Notes: generated by a model from the letters alone, not told the origin. A stretch of 41,373 nucleotides of DNA from Chthonomonadia bacterium (GCA_013314755.1 JABUFA010000034.1:1-41373), one strand, 5' to 3'; counted from the first letter of the stretch, positions 1 through 8,201 are shown. Translations and numbers: made by a program.

Positions 1-32
1 ACTTCTGGTAGACGCAGGAGCAGTTGTGGCAT
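1..32 (-). CDS. 5' end of a gene that runs off the left edge
   Basis: Only ten codons are visible (MPQLLLRLPE). The start is supported by a strong Shine-Dalgarno AGGAGGT at 38-44 on the minus strand, five bases before the ATG at 32-30. It lies 97 bases downstream of motB on the same strand, so it may belong to the motility operon. The product cannot be recognised from ten residues. Confidence 0.4.
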   Translation of the reverse strand, partial: MPQLLLRLPE

Positions 33-129
33 GGCTTACCTCCTGTGGGATGCCGAGTGGTTCTGGAGATATTTTTCGTGTTGGCGAGCCTTCTACCCTT
101 CAAACCAACCCTTGCTGTAACAGACACGC

Positions 130-915
130 TTACTTCAGCTCCTTGTTGTAGGCAATGAGCAGGCTGATACGCCGGTTCGAATAGTGATACGGATCGTCGG
201 GCACGCGCAGTTTGTTATCGGCATAGCCGCGCACCTCATAAATCTGCCCTTTGCGCACGCCGCCTGCTTCCAGTACCCGCCGTGCGCTGTTCGCCCGGTT
301 GACCGAAAGCTCCCAGTTGGTCATCCCCCCTCGCGAAAACGGGCGACTGTCCGTGTGCCCCTCGATGATAATCCGATTAGGCAGTTTGGCAAGGTATTTG
401 GCGATTTGGAGAAGCAGCTGGCGCGCCTTCGGATTAATCTCCGCGCTGCCCGTTAGAAAGAACACCGACTGCGAGCTCTCCAGCAGTTCTATGCGAAGCC
501 CTTCGTCCACCACCTGTATCTGCACATAGGGTTTCAGGTGCTTGAACTCCGGCATGCCCGCTACCACCTTCTCCAGTTCCTGCTTTGCCAGCTCCATCCT
601 CTGCTTCTCGCTCACCTCGGCGATTTTGGAAGGCTCTTTTTCGCCTGCTTTGGCGGCTCCACCATCTGGGGAAATGCTGAACGCAAGCTTCCCCTCGTTG
701 ACCGCCTTCATAAAGCCCACCGGGTCCTTGAAGTAAGCGGCTATCGCTTCCTTGATGTTCTGGCTCAAGCCGACAATCCACATTACCAGAAAGAAAGCCA
801 TCATGGCGGTCACGAAGTCGGCGTAAGCCACCTTCCACGCGCCGCCGTGATGGCCGTGCTCACCGTGTTTCTTCTTTACGATGCGGATGTCGCCGCCCTT
901 ATTGCTCTCAGCCAT
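130..915 (-). CDS. motB: flagellar motor stator protein MotB
   Basis: MotB anchors the flagellar stator to peptidoglycan and carries the proton-binding aspartate of the stator channel. The 261-aa protein has a short basic cytoplasmic N-terminus, one membrane segment at about 27-50 (YADFVTAMMAFF) with Asp33 at the position of the essential E. coli Asp32, a linker, and a C-terminal OmpA/MotB peptidoglycan-binding domain at about 140-255 with GHTDSRP at 186-192 and NRANSARR near 207. The start has the Shine-Dalgarno AGGAGGA. It follows motA by ten bases, so the two are co-transcribed, as in most bacteria. The length is close to that of proton-type MotB proteins. Sodium-driven PomB is an alternative that the sequence alone does not exclude. 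Confidence 0.95.
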   Translation of the reverse strand: MAESNKGGDIRIVKKKHGEHGHHGGAWKVAYADFVTAMMAFFLVMWIVGLSQNIKEAIAAYFKDPVGFMKAVNEGKLAFSISPDGGAAKAGEKEPSKIAEVSEKQRMELAKQELEKVVAGMPEFKHLKPYVQIQVVDEGLRIELLESSQSVFFLTGSAEINPKARQLLLQIAKYLAKLPNRIIIEGHTDSRPFSRGGMTNWELSVNRANSARRVLEAGGVRKGQIYEVRGYADNKLRVPDDPYHYSNRRISLLIAYNKELK

Positions 916-925
916 GCACGTCCTC

Positions 926-1798
926 CTATGCCGCTGCCGCCTGGCGTCCGGTGCCCTTCACGCTCTCTTCCATCTCGCGGAAGCTGGGACGATAGGCGGG
1001 GGGTATCTGCCGACGCGCAAACTCCACACAGGTAATGGGCGACTCGCCGCGTGCAAACGACAGCAATGCATGGCGAATGCACTGCATGTACTCTTCTTCC
1101 GCCTGCACGCGACCTTCCACCGCCTGCGATAGCGGCTGGAAAACGCCATACGCCAGAAGCACGCCCATGAACGTACCCACCAGCGCAGCAGCCACCTTGT
1201 GCCCGATTTGCTCTGGCGGACCGTTAATCGCCTGCATGGTAATAACCACGCCCAGCACCGCCGCCACGATTCCGAAACCGGGCATCGCGTCGCCTGTCTT
1301 GGAAAGTATGTGCGCGGGCTTCATGGCTTCTTCTTTATGGGTTTCCAGGTCAATCTCCGTCAGGTCGGACAGCTCGTAGTGCCCAACCGCACCGGTCAGG
1401 ATGACCTTGACAGTATCGCACAGGAACTCCATCGCATGATGGTTTGCCATGATGCTCGGATACTGGGCGAACAGCTCGCTGGACTCGGGGTTTTCCACGT
1501 GGCGCTCGAGGGCAAGCAGTCCTTCCTTTCGCGCCAGTGTGAACATGGCAAACAGCATCTGCAGGAGCTCCATGTAGCTATCCTTGCTGACCGGCGGCGG
1601 TTTCAAAAGCCCCATCACCGCTTTAATCAACGCTTGGACGCCGCTGATGCCGTTACCCACAATTACTCCACCGAACGCCGCGCCGCCGATGATAATCACT
1701 TCGGAAATCTGGATAAGCACTCCAATCTGCCCACCGTGCATGATGTAACCAGCCAGAATGGAGCCAAACACTACCGCCAGTCCGATGAGCACGAACAT
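926..1798 (-). CDS. motA: flagellar motor stator protein MotA
   Basis: MotA forms the ion channel of the flagellar stator with MotB and transmits torque to FliG. The 290-aa protein has four predicted membrane segments: two near the N-terminus (about 1-20 and 30-50) and two near 172-192 and 203-225, around a large cytoplasmic loop. Functional residues sit at the E. coli positions: Arg90 and Glu98 in the loop (RKEGLLALE), Pro173 at the start of the third segment (MPGFG) and Pro222 after the fourth. A Shine-Dalgarno AGGAGGT lies about 11 bases before the ATG. motB follows ten bases downstream. A strong hairpin at 1885-1907 separates motA from the prepilin unit upstream, so motA probably has its own promoter within about 85 bases, though I could not identify one confidently. 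Confidence 0.95.
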   Translation of the reverse strand: MFVLIGLAVVFGSILAGYIMHGGQIGVLIQISEVIIIGGAAFGGVIVGNGISGVQALIKAVMGLLKPPPVSKDSYMELLQMLFAMFTLARKEGLLALERHVENPESSELFAQYPSIMANHHAMEFLCDTVKVILTGAVGHYELSDLTEIDLETHKEEAMKPAHILSKTGDAMPGFGIVAAVLGVVITMQAINGPPEQIGHKVAAALVGTFMGVLLAYGVFQPLSQAVEGRVQAEEEYMQCIRHALLSFARGESPITCVEFARRQIPPAYRPSFREMEESVKGTGRQAAAA

Positions 1799-1884
1799 GC
1801 GATTGTTGACCTCCTGTGTGAAGCGTGAGCAAGGTCTTCTATAAAAGTGTCGGCTAAAAGGGGGAGAATGTGCAGGGGAAAAGA

Positions 1885-1907
1885 GGGCGGCTGAGGTTCA
1901 GCCGCCC
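1885..1907 (-). terminator. hairpin terminator after the prepilin/small membrane protein unit
   Basis: A perfect 10-bp stem (GGGCGGCTGA with TCAGCCGCCC) closes a 3-base loop. On the minus strand it is followed by TCTTTTCCCC, a short U-rich tract. It sits 15 bases after the stop of the 71-aa gene and before motA, as expected for an intrinsic terminator. Confidence 0.8.
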
Positions 1908-1922
1908 CGTTCTACGTCACGC

Positions 1923-2138
1923 TTATCGTCCTGCGGGTGCAGGTTGCTCCATGCCTTCCGCGGACGGACCACCCTTCATCAAGCCAGCTTTTCCGCCCGG
2001 CGCGATGTCCAGGTGTCCTATCGCCTTACCCTGCCGTGGTGCAATAAACGACTTGTAGGCAGAAAAGACTGCCAGCACAATAGCGACCACGGCGATGATA
2101 ACCCAGATCGCCGTCTTGCTGGATGATGGTTTGGACAT
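1923..2138 (-). CDS. small single-pass membrane protein, function unknown
   Basis: A 71-aa protein with a short polar, Ser/Lys-rich N-terminus, one hydrophobic segment at about 9-28 (AIWVIIAVVAIVLAVFSAY) and a C-terminal tail rich in Gly, Pro and Ala. No family is recognised. It starts 16 bases after the DUF1559 prepilin stop, has a good Shine-Dalgarno (AAGGAG), and is followed directly by a strong terminator, so the two genes form a two-gene transcription unit under the promoter at 3043-3071. This suggests, without proving it, a role linked to the prepilin-like protein or simply to the cell envelope. Confidence 0.7.
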   Translation of the reverse strand: MSKPSSSKTAIWVIIAVVAIVLAVFSAYKSFIAPRQGKAIGHLDIAPGGKAGLMKGGPSAEGMEQPAPAGR

Positions 2139-2154
2139 AGCTCTTCTCCTTGTT

Positions 2155-3006
2155 TTACGGCTTGAACGCCTCGTTCCAGTGGATGTAGTTGAACATGCGG
2201 TTGTTAACCGCTGTCTGGTCCCATGGCCAGTACATCAGCTGTCTGCGTCGCATGGGCTTGGCATGACCATCTGCCCAGCCAATGGTCATTACTTGATTAT
2301 GGTTCCCCAAAGAGAATTGTGCATCCCCGGTACCGCACCAGTTTACTGTGAAGTAGTTCGGTGCGTCGGGCCAGTTGGGGTCGGCGATGTTGCGGTTATC
2401 CCAGCGCCAGTAGGACATGTGCCTCCCGTAGCTCACCATTGTCCACAGCTCATACATCAGAACCGTTTGCGCGGGGCGGCCCACCTCAGCGGTCGTTTTG
2501 GAATCAGCGCTCGCATAGTAGGCGCATAATCCGAACGTCGCTGTGTTCTCGTACGTGCCAGGCTGGAAGTGGGTGAACGAGTAGCTGATAGGATACCACC
2601 ACCCATTGGGCCCCGTACAGTCGTCGCGGCGCACGTTGTCGCTGGGGCACTTCCACACACCTGTGTTTTTCACGTATGGGTTCAGCATGTCTTCTGCCCC
2701 AATGGCCTGGTCGGGTCCGTTGGGGTCATTGTTCCAGCACTTGCTGGGGCAACCACCAGTGCACGCCCCCGGGTTGGTGTAACAGGTAGGATTGAGTACC
2801 AGCAGGCGATGGAACTTCTCGTCATAGTCCTGCGTGTACATCAAAGCGCCCAGAAGCAACTGCTTTACATTGGAGATGCAGTTTGCCTGTCGCGCCTTCT
2901 CACGCGCCTGGGCGAATACTGGGAACAGGATGGCTGCCAGTATCGCGATAATCGCGATGACCACCAGCAGCTCGATTAACGTAAATGCACGGCGAGACAT
3001 CTTCAT
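2155..3006 (-). CDS. DUF1559 prepilin-type N-terminal cleavage/methylation protein
   Basis: A type IV pilin-like or pseudopilin protein of about 283 aa. The N-terminus MKMSRRA is followed by [16 protein letters not shown], the class III prepilin signal: cleavage is expected before Phe, and Glu lies at +5 of the mature protein. The region after the helix ([16 protein letters not shown]) and the C-terminal part with [10 protein letters not shown] are typical of the DUF1559 family, which is expanded in Armatimonadota and Planctomycetes. The open frame extends upstream to 3153, but the -35/-10 promoter lies inside that extension, so the start is the ATG at 3006 or the ATG at 3000, both downstream of GGAAAGGAG. 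Many cysteines in the mature part (about a dozen) suggest disulfide bonds outside the cell. The specific surface role is unknown. Confidence 0.9.
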   Translation of the reverse strand: MKMSRRAFTLIELLVVIAIIAILAAILFPVFAQAREKARQANCISNVKQLLLGALMYTQDYDEKFHRLLVLNPTCYTNPGACTGGCPSKCWNNDPNGPDQAIGAEDMLNPYVKNTGVWKCPSDNVRRDDCTGPNGWWYPISYSFTHFQPGTYENTATFGLCAYYASADSKTTAEVGRPAQTVLMYELWTMVSYGRHMSYWRWDNRNIADPNWPDAPNYFTVNWCGTGDAQFSLGNHNQVMTIGWADGHAKPMRRRQLMYWPWDQTAVNNRMFNYIHWNEAFKP

Positions 3007-3042
3007 CAGGCTCCTTTCCTGTTGTGTGTAGCTTGTGATGAT

Positions 3043-3071
3043 ATTATAGAACGGTATACCACAGGTGTCAA
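3043..3071 (-). promoter_or_regulatory. consensus sigma-70 promoter of the DUF1559 prepilin gene
   Basis: On the minus strand TTGACA (3071-3066) is separated by exactly 17 bases from TATAAT (3048-3043). Both hexamers match the consensus. Transcription should start near 3036, giving a leader of about 30 bases before the ATG at 3006. Confidence 0.9.
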
Positions 3072-3169
3072 CGCTTTTGCCCCAGCGGCGGCAAAAATAT
3101 GGAGGATCGCACAGCTCGCCGATGGCGGCAATGACCGAATCATCAGGGATCATTCTGGACGCTACTTCC

Positions 3170-3330
3170 TGTCATGCTGAGCGTTCGCGAAGCATCTCGT
3201 TTTTGAGACCCTTCACTCCGTTCAGGGTGACACATTCAGCGAGACCATTTGCCCCGCCCAGCGCAACAAAAGTATCATTTTGAGCGCAGTGAAGCATCTC
3301 TGAGACTCTTCACTTTGCTCAGATTCACAT
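3170..3330. repeat. dispersed palindromic (REP-like) repeat, two copies plus a degenerate remnant
   Basis: The best copy spans 3170-3232. Its left arm begins TGTCATGCTGAGCG and ends GAAGCATCTC; its right arm begins GAGACCCTTCACT and ends TTCAGGGTGACA. The arms are imperfect reverse complements around the centre GTTTTT, so RNA or single-stranded DNA could fold into a long hairpin. A second, degenerate copy lies at about 3273-3330 (TCATTTTGAGCGCAGTGAAG), with a remnant between the two. A near-identical unit is found at 8996-9057. The whole 3007-3359 gap contains the prepilin promoter at one end, this repeat, and no gene. Confidence 0.8.
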
Positions 3331-3359
3331 AAAAAAGAACATAATGACGAAATATCATA

Positions 3360-4046
3360 TTAAGACAAGGCTGTTTCCAATTTCGTCAACGCCTCACGCG
3401 CCGCTGCCTGCTCGGCTTCTTTCTTGCTCTTGCCTGTGCCGCTGCCCAGAACACGCTCACCCAGGCGCACCTGCACATAGAAGGTTTTATCGTGGTCTGC
3501 GCCGGTCTCGGAAATCACCTCATATTCGGGTGTCTGACGCAGTAGCGCGTGTGTCCTTTCCTGCAGGCGCGACTTGTAGTCGTGTACTCGCGCGGAATCC
3601 GGCGCCCGGTGAATGATGTCACCGAGCACGCGCAGAACAAACCGCCGCGCTTCGTCCAGCCCGCCCTGCAGATACACGGCGGCGATAACCGCCTCGAGGG
3701 CATCGGCTAGGATGCTGGTACGCTGGCGTCCTCCCTGCGCCTCCTCGCCCGTGCTCAGGCGGAGCATCTGGTCAATGCCCAGCCCTTTCGCCACCTGTGC
3801 CAGCGTGCGCCGGCTGACCACCAGTGCACGGGCACGGGAAAGCTCGCCCTCCGTGTGATGGGGAAAGAGATGATACAACGCCTCACTGACAATCAGCCCA
3901 AGCACCACATCTCCCAGAAACTCCAGCCGCTCGTTGCTCGCAGGCGCCCCTTCTGCCAGCGCCGAGCGATGGGTTAACGCCTGTTCAATCAGCGGGATGC
4001 AGGCTTCGTCAATCTGGAGTTTCTGACACCATTCTCGCAGAGACAT
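3360..4046 (-). CDS. rnc: ribonuclease III
   Basis: RNase III cleaves double-stranded RNA in rRNA and mRNA processing. The 228-aa protein has the endonuclease domain with the signature NERLEFLGD at about 38-46, the second acidic cluster (DALEAVIAAVY), and a C-terminal double-stranded RNA-binding domain at about 155-225 ending in the usual GTGKSKKEAEQAAA. The ATG at 4046 comes one base after the stop of darA (TGAGATG), which indicates translational coupling; a TTG start at 4061 overlapping darA is the alternative. It is the last gene of a minus-strand operon with darA, tmk and an R3H ATPase. Confidence 0.95.
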   Translation of the reverse strand: MSLREWCQKLQIDEACIPLIEQALTHRSALAEGAPASNERLEFLGDVVLGLIVSEALYHLFPHHTEGELSRARALVVSRRTLAQVAKGLGIDQMLRLSTGEEAQGGRQRTSILADALEAVIAAVYLQGGLDEARRFVLRVLGDIIHRAPDSARVHDYKSRLQERTHALLRQTPEYEVISETGADHDKTFYVQVRLGERVLGSGTGKSKKEAEQAAAREALTKLETALS

Positions 4047-4047
4047 C

Positions 4048-4377
4048 TCAGAAGCGTTCAAACCGTTCCACGTTCACCACGAAAACGATGGCTCCACCGA
4101 CCAGCACCTTCACCGGGTTGGGCACGAAAGTGCCTACCGGCGCGGCGTCCGGCGGCAGTACGTTAACGTACTGCTCGCGCGTCTTGCAACTCTCGCCAAT
4201 GAGGCGAAGCACCTGCTCCAGGTCCTGGTCCTCCACCCCGATGAAGAGCGTCACGTTGCCCTCGCGCAGGAAGCCACCCGTGCTGGCTACCTTGGTGAAC
4301 TTGAATCCGTTGCGAAGCAGTGCATCCGAAATCTTGTTTTTGTCGCGGTCGTGCACGACAGCGATAACCAGTTTCAT
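4048..4377 (-). CDS. darA: cyclic-di-AMP receptor (DarA/PstA, DUF970 family)
   Basis: A 109-aa PII-like protein of the family that binds c-di-AMP in Bacillus (DarA, formerly YaaQ) and Staphylococcus (PstA). The whole length matches: an N-terminal strand (MKLVIAVVHDRDKNKISDAL), then FKFTKVASTGGFLREGNVTLFIGV with the conserved glycines of the ligand loop, and a C-terminal strand (VKVLVGGAIVFVV). A strong Shine-Dalgarno (AGGAGGGAACAATC) precedes the ATG. It lies 72 bases after tmk, the same neighbour as in Bacillus subtilis, and is coupled to rnc. Its presence implies that the cell makes c-di-AMP; no cyclase is in the window. The output of DarA is not well understood in any organism. Confidence 0.9.
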   Translation of the reverse strand: MKLVIAVVHDRDKNKISDALLRNGFKFTKVASTGGFLREGNVTLFIGVEDQDLEQVLRLIGESCKTREQYVNVLPPDAAPVGTFVPNPVKVLVGGAIVFVVNVERFERF

Positions 4378-4449
4378 GATTGTTCCCTCCTGCCCTGCAG
4401 GTATGTGTATTATACAGGAACAGGCGCGAGCGGTTCAAATCGGCGGTAC

Positions 4450-5037
4450 TCAGAGCAGGGAACGAACATCCTGCCAGATAACTTCCTGCAGCGCCTGCAG
4501 GGGGCGCGTCGCATCCAGCACGAGGAAGCGACGGGGATTCTGCTCTGCCTCTGTCAGGAACCCTTCTCGCACTCGCTGGTGGAAGGCTAACTCCTCGGCA
4601 CCGATGCGGTTCAGCTCCTGCTGACGGCTCAAACCGACCTCCACCGGCAGGTCCAGCAGGTAGGTGCGCACCGGCTCCAGCCCGCCGGTTGCAAAGCGGT
4701 TCAGCTGGCGCACCCACGCGATGTCCAGCCCTCGTCCATAGCCCTGATAGATGAGCGTGGAATCGGCGTAGCGGTCACAGATGACCGTTTTGCCCTCGGC
4801 GAGCGCGTTGCGGATATGGCGGGTGTGGATGGCGCGGTCAGCGATGAACAGCAGGAGCTCCTCTTCGCTTCGGAGGTCGCTGTGTTCCAGAAGCACCTCG
4901 CGCAGGCGCGGCTCCCACGGCTCCCACGTCAGCCAGCAGTCAATCCGTTCTTGCTGAAGGCGTTGTGCCAGCCAGCGGGCAAGAGTGCTCTTGCCCGCTC
5001 CTTCAATGCCCTCGAAGGTGATAAAGGCGGAGTTCAT
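4450..5037 (-). CDS. tmk: thymidylate kinase
   Basis: Tmk phosphorylates dTMP to dTDP in DNA precursor synthesis. The 195-aa protein starts with a P-loop (FEGIEGAGKST, residues 8-18), has the DRY motif (VICDRYADST) that binds the nucleotide, and the substrate-binding segment around YQGYGRG. The length is slightly below the usual 205-215 aa, with no missing motif. The ATG lies three bases after the stop of the R3H ATPase, so translation is probably coupled. darA follows. Confidence 0.95.
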   Translation of the reverse strand: MNSAFITFEGIEGAGKSTLARWLAQRLQQERIDCWLTWEPWEPRLREVLLEHSDLRSEEELLLFIADRAIHTRHIRNALAEGKTVICDRYADSTLIYQGYGRGLDIAWVRQLNRFATGGLEPVRTYLLDLPVEVGLSRQQELNRIGAEELAFHQRVREGFLTEAEQNPRRFLVLDATRPLQALQEVIWQDVRSLL

Positions 5038-5040
5038 CGC

Positions 5041-6654
5041 TCACGGGGGTGAGATGCGCACGCGACGGTTCGGCTCCACCCCCACGCTCTCGGAAACCAG
5101 CCGGTACTTTTCCACCAGCTGATGCTGGAGGCGGCGGATGTAGCTGTTCTGAGGAGACAGGTCCACCGGCATGGAGGTGCGCAGTACCTCCTGAATCGCC
5201 TCTTCGGTCTCCAGCAGCGCCGCTTCGGTGGGGTCTACTGCCGGCTCCGAGTCCTCCCAGCCCTCCGGCGGGCGCATCGCGAATATATCCTGCACGCTAC
5301 CGGCAATCTGCGCGTAGGTGTTGCTCTTCACCACGTACACGGGCAAGCCCTTGTTCGCGGCTTCCTTCATGCGCGTCGGCTCCTTGCGGGCGTTGGCTTT
5401 GAGCGCAATCACCACGTCCGCCTGCTGGACGTCGCGCACGATGTAGGCAGGCACACGCAGTTCCCGGATAGCGCGCTCCAGCCGATTACGGCTGACACCA
5501 TAGGGGAAGATGCGCACCGTTGAAGGCAGCTGCCGCCGCTCCTTGGGAGCGCTGGAGCGAACGGTCAACACGCCGGTCTCTCGCGCAGGCTCGGGGGCAT
5601 CTCCCGTCTGCACCACCTGAATGGTGCCATCCGGCAGGCGCACGCGCACCTCGGGGCGTGGCGTTTCACCGCGCAGGAGGCGGTCTACCGTGCTCGCCAC
5701 GTCGTGGTGAATGGCCAGCTTGTCCTTCTCTATCATTTCGATAACGATGTCGAAGGTGGGCGGAGCCTTGCGCTCCAGAACGGTCTTCTGCGTACCGCGC
5801 CGGCGTGCCTCCTCGTCCGACAGGGTGACCGCCTGAATCCCTCCCACCAGGTCGCACAGGGTGGGGTTCATCAGCAGGTTCTCCAGGGAGTTGCCGTGAG
5901 CGGTGCCGATGAGCTGCACGCCGCGCTCGGCGATGGTGCGCGCTGCGAACGCCTCCGCCTCCGTGCCGATTTCGTCAATCACGATCACTTCGGGCATGTG
6001 GTTCTCCACCGCCTCAATCATGACGGCGTGCTGAAGTTCCGGCGAAGCCACCTGCATGCGGCGCGCCATGCCGATAGCGGGATGTGGAATGTCGCCGTCG
6101 CCGGCAATCTCGTTGGAGGTGTCCACGATGACCACGCGCTTGTTGAACTCATCCGCCAGCACGCGCGCGATTTCGCGAAGCTTGGTGGTCTTGCCGATGC
6201 CCGGACGCCCCAGCATCAGCACACTCTTGCCCCGCTCGATAACGTCCTGAATGATGTCAATCGTGCCGAAAACCGCCCTGCCCACGCGACACGTCAAGCC
6301 AATGATTCGCCCCTGACGGTTGCGGATGGCGGAGATACGGTGCAGAGTACGCTCGATGCCTGCGCGGTTGTCCTTGCCGAACGCGCCCACGCGCTGAACC
6401 ACATAGTCGATGTCGGCTTCGGTGACCTCCATGTTGCTCAACTGCAGGGTACGGTCGGGGAAGCGTGCCTGCGGCTCCCGCCCGAGGTCTAAAATGACCT
6501 CCAGTAAGTCCTCCAGGCTCGGCTCCTGCTCCAGAGCACGGCGCACCTGCAGAGGCAACACGGCTAACAGTTCGTCCAGATTGTCGGTGACGCGCAACTG
6601 CGTTTTCGGGCGCTGAATAATCTGCCCGCCTGTTGCGGAAGCGAAACTGCTCAT
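5041..6654 (-). CDS. R3H-domain AAA ATPase (Ycf45/SpoIIIAA-like)
   Basis: A 537-aa protein of the bacterial and plastid Ycf45 family, annotated elsewhere as 'R3H domain-containing nucleic acid-binding protein' or 'AAA family ATPase'. It has an N-terminal segment, an ATPase domain at about 120-300 with Walker A GRPGIGKTTK and Walker B PEVIVIDEIGTE, a middle region with an IVRDVQQADVVIALK segment, and a C-terminal R3H motif (RRLQHQLVEKY, then GVEPNRRVRI) that binds single-stranded nucleic acid. The ATPase part resembles secretion ATPases and SpoIIIAA. Its cellular role is unknown; the link to tmk, darA and rnc suggests nucleic acid or nucleotide metabolism. The ATG at 6654 has only a weak Shine-Dalgarno. 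A GGAGGG and a small hairpin (6683-6696) lie further upstream in the leader. Confidence 0.9.
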   Translation of the reverse strand: MSSFASATGGQIIQRPKTQLRVTDNLDELLAVLPLQVRRALEQEPSLEDLLEVILDLGREPQARFPDRTLQLSNMEVTEADIDYVVQRVGAFGKDNRAGIERTLHRISAIRNRQGRIIGLTCRVGRAVFGTIDIIQDVIERGKSVLMLGRPGIGKTTKLREIARVLADEFNKRVVIVDTSNEIAGDGDIPHPAIGMARRMQVASPELQHAVMIEAVENHMPEVIVIDEIGTEAEAFAARTIAERGVQLIGTAHGNSLENLLMNPTLCDLVGGIQAVTLSDEEARRRGTQKTVLERKAPPTFDIVIEMIEKDKLAIHHDVASTVDRLLRGETPRPEVRVRLPDGTIQVVQTGDAPEPARETGVLTVRSSAPKERRQLPSTVRIFPYGVSRNRLERAIRELRVPAYIVRDVQQADVVIALKANARKEPTRMKEAANKGLPVYVVKSNTYAQIAGSVQDIFAMRPPEGWEDSEPAVDPTEAALLETEEAIQEVLRTSMPVDLSPQNSYIRRLQHQLVEKYRLVSESVGVEPNRRVRISPP

Positions 6655-6742
6655 GCGGTTAGTAGAGATTCTTGATCCCTCCTGCCGATTGCGGCATGTT
6701 GCAAATTACTTCTCTATTGTTATGATACCGAATCGCAACGGC

Positions 6743-8173
6743 TTAAGGCAAGCGGTTTGAGGGCGAAGCTTTAACGTTTTTTTGAAGCGCCCAGCCCAGC
6801 GCATAGACCACCGTCCCAACCACCAGCCCCGGATACATGGGCTGGATGAAGGAGGGGTCCTGCAGGCGTCCGCTCACCGCACCATATACCATCCACCCCA
6901 GCGACGTGCCAAATCCGAGCACCATCGTTGCCAGCACGAAGGGCGCAGGAGCGCGATACCTGGTGGTATAACTGCCCACCAGCGGCAACAGCAAGCCCGG
7001 AATGAACAGCGAACCAATCAGATACCACAGGTTGACCACCGACTGCACCTTCCACGCCAGCACAATGGCGATGACGCCTACCAGGGTAATTCCCCAGCGC
7101 GTGTAGCGCATCGCCTCCGCCTCGTCACCGCCGCGCCATCGCCACACCAGGTCGCGCCCAAAAGTGACCGCCGACAGGAAGGTGTAGCTGACCACCGTGG
7201 ACATCACCGTTGCGAACATGCCCACAAAGAAGATGCCCTTTGCCACAGGAGGCAACACCCGCTCCGCCAGCACGGGATAGGCAAACTTGGGGTCCGCCAG
7301 CCCATCGCCGAGCACGGCGCGTGCGTAAAGCCCGGCGGTGGTGGTCATCAGGTCAAAAACGAACCAGCAACACACGCTCACCACAATCCCCCACCGCGCC
7401 ACCTGAGGCGAGCGTGCCGCATAACATCGCTGGTGAAAGCCGGGGTCAATCAGCGTCCACAGCGCGATGAAAAACCAGACGATAATGTACTGAAGGCTGT
7501 TTCCACCGTGCCACGTCAGATGCAAAGGAGGCAGATTCTCTCGCAAAAAATCCAGCCCGCCATACCTGCTGACCAGAAACGGCACGATAATCGCGAAGCC
7601 GCCGAACATCATCAGAAACTCCAGAATGTTGACGCGGACATCGGCATGGAGCCCGCCCCTGTACAGGTAAATGGTGCTCAGTATCGTGCCAACCACCAGC
7701 CATATCAGCAGATTCCCCCCGAACAGCAACTGAAACAGAACGCCCAGTATCAGCGTGTAGGGAGCGGGCGTGGTCATGCAAAAGGTCAACAGCGAACCGA
7801 ACAGCCCGCAGGCTCGCCCGTAAATGCTGTACAGGCGGTCGGGAATGGTGAACAGCTCTGCCTCACGCACCCGCGGCGCCAGCAGCCAGGCAAACAGCAG
7901 GGCGAAGACATAGTACGGCAGACCGAAAACCACCCAGTTGGAGACGCCGTACGAGTAGCTGAACTCCCCCACCCCAAGGATTCCGCCGTACCATGTGGCA
8001 ACCAGCGTGGCAACGAAAGCGGGTAGGGTCACCGTTCGCCCTGCCACCAGATAGCCCACCGTATCCCCTTCCCGCACCCCGCGCCGAGCCGTGTACCCCA
8101 CCCACAGCACGGCAACCAGAAAGACGACCAGAACGACGACATCCCCTGCGGAAAAGTGCACCAGCGTTTGCAC
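6743..8173 (-). CDS. sodium:solute symporter family transporter
   Basis: A 476-aa transporter of the SSS family with about 12-13 hydrophobic segments over its length. Family features include the N-terminal pattern GDVVVLVVFLVAVLWVGY, the region around RRGVREGDTVGYLVAGR (the usual SSS segment before TM2) and WYGGILGVGEFSYSYG. The start is GTG at 8173 with AAGGAG ten bases upstream. It lies 28 bases after thiN on the same strand and is very likely co-transcribed. Some SSS members (ThiV) are predicted transporters of thiamine precursors from gene context in other bacteria, so a thiamine or HMP substrate is a reasonable inference. Sequence alone gives no substrate; pantothenate, proline, sugars and nucleobases are other SSS substrates. 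Confidence 0.88.
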   Translation of the reverse strand: MQTLVHFSAGDVVVLVVFLVAVLWVGYTARRGVREGDTVGYLVAGRTVTLPAFVATLVATWYGGILGVGEFSYSYGVSNWVVFGLPYYVFALLFAWLLAPRVREAELFTIPDRLYSIYGRACGLFGSLLTFCMTTPAPYTLILGVLFQLLFGGNLLIWLVVGTILSTIYLYRGGLHADVRVNILEFLMMFGGFAIIVPFLVSRYGGLDFLRENLPPLHLTWHGGNSLQYIIVWFFIALWTLIDPGFHQRCYAARSPQVARWGIVVSVCCWFVFDLMTTTAGLYARAVLGDGLADPKFAYPVLAERVLPPVAKGIFFVGMFATVMSTVVSYTFLSAVTFGRDLVWRWRGGDEAEAMRYTRWGITLVGVIAIVLAWKVQSVVNLWYLIGSLFIPGLLLPLVGSYTTRYRAPAPFVLATMVLGFGTSLGWMVYGAVSGRLQDPSFIQPMYPGLVVGTVVYALGWALQKNVKASPSNRLP

Positions 8174-8201
8174 CAGCCAGCTTCTCCTTTGTCAAATCAA
8201 G

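Noticed and set aside
1799-1884. Possible sigma-28 flagellar promoter before motA (GCCGACAC on the minus strand)
   Set aside because: Only the first five bases of the -10 GCCGATAA are matched and no TAAA is seen at the right distance upstream.
6782-8026. A 414-codon open frame on the plus strand opposite the SSS transporter
   Set aside because: Its sequence is full of Gln, His and Arg with no hydrophobic core, a typical antisense shadow of a membrane protein gene.
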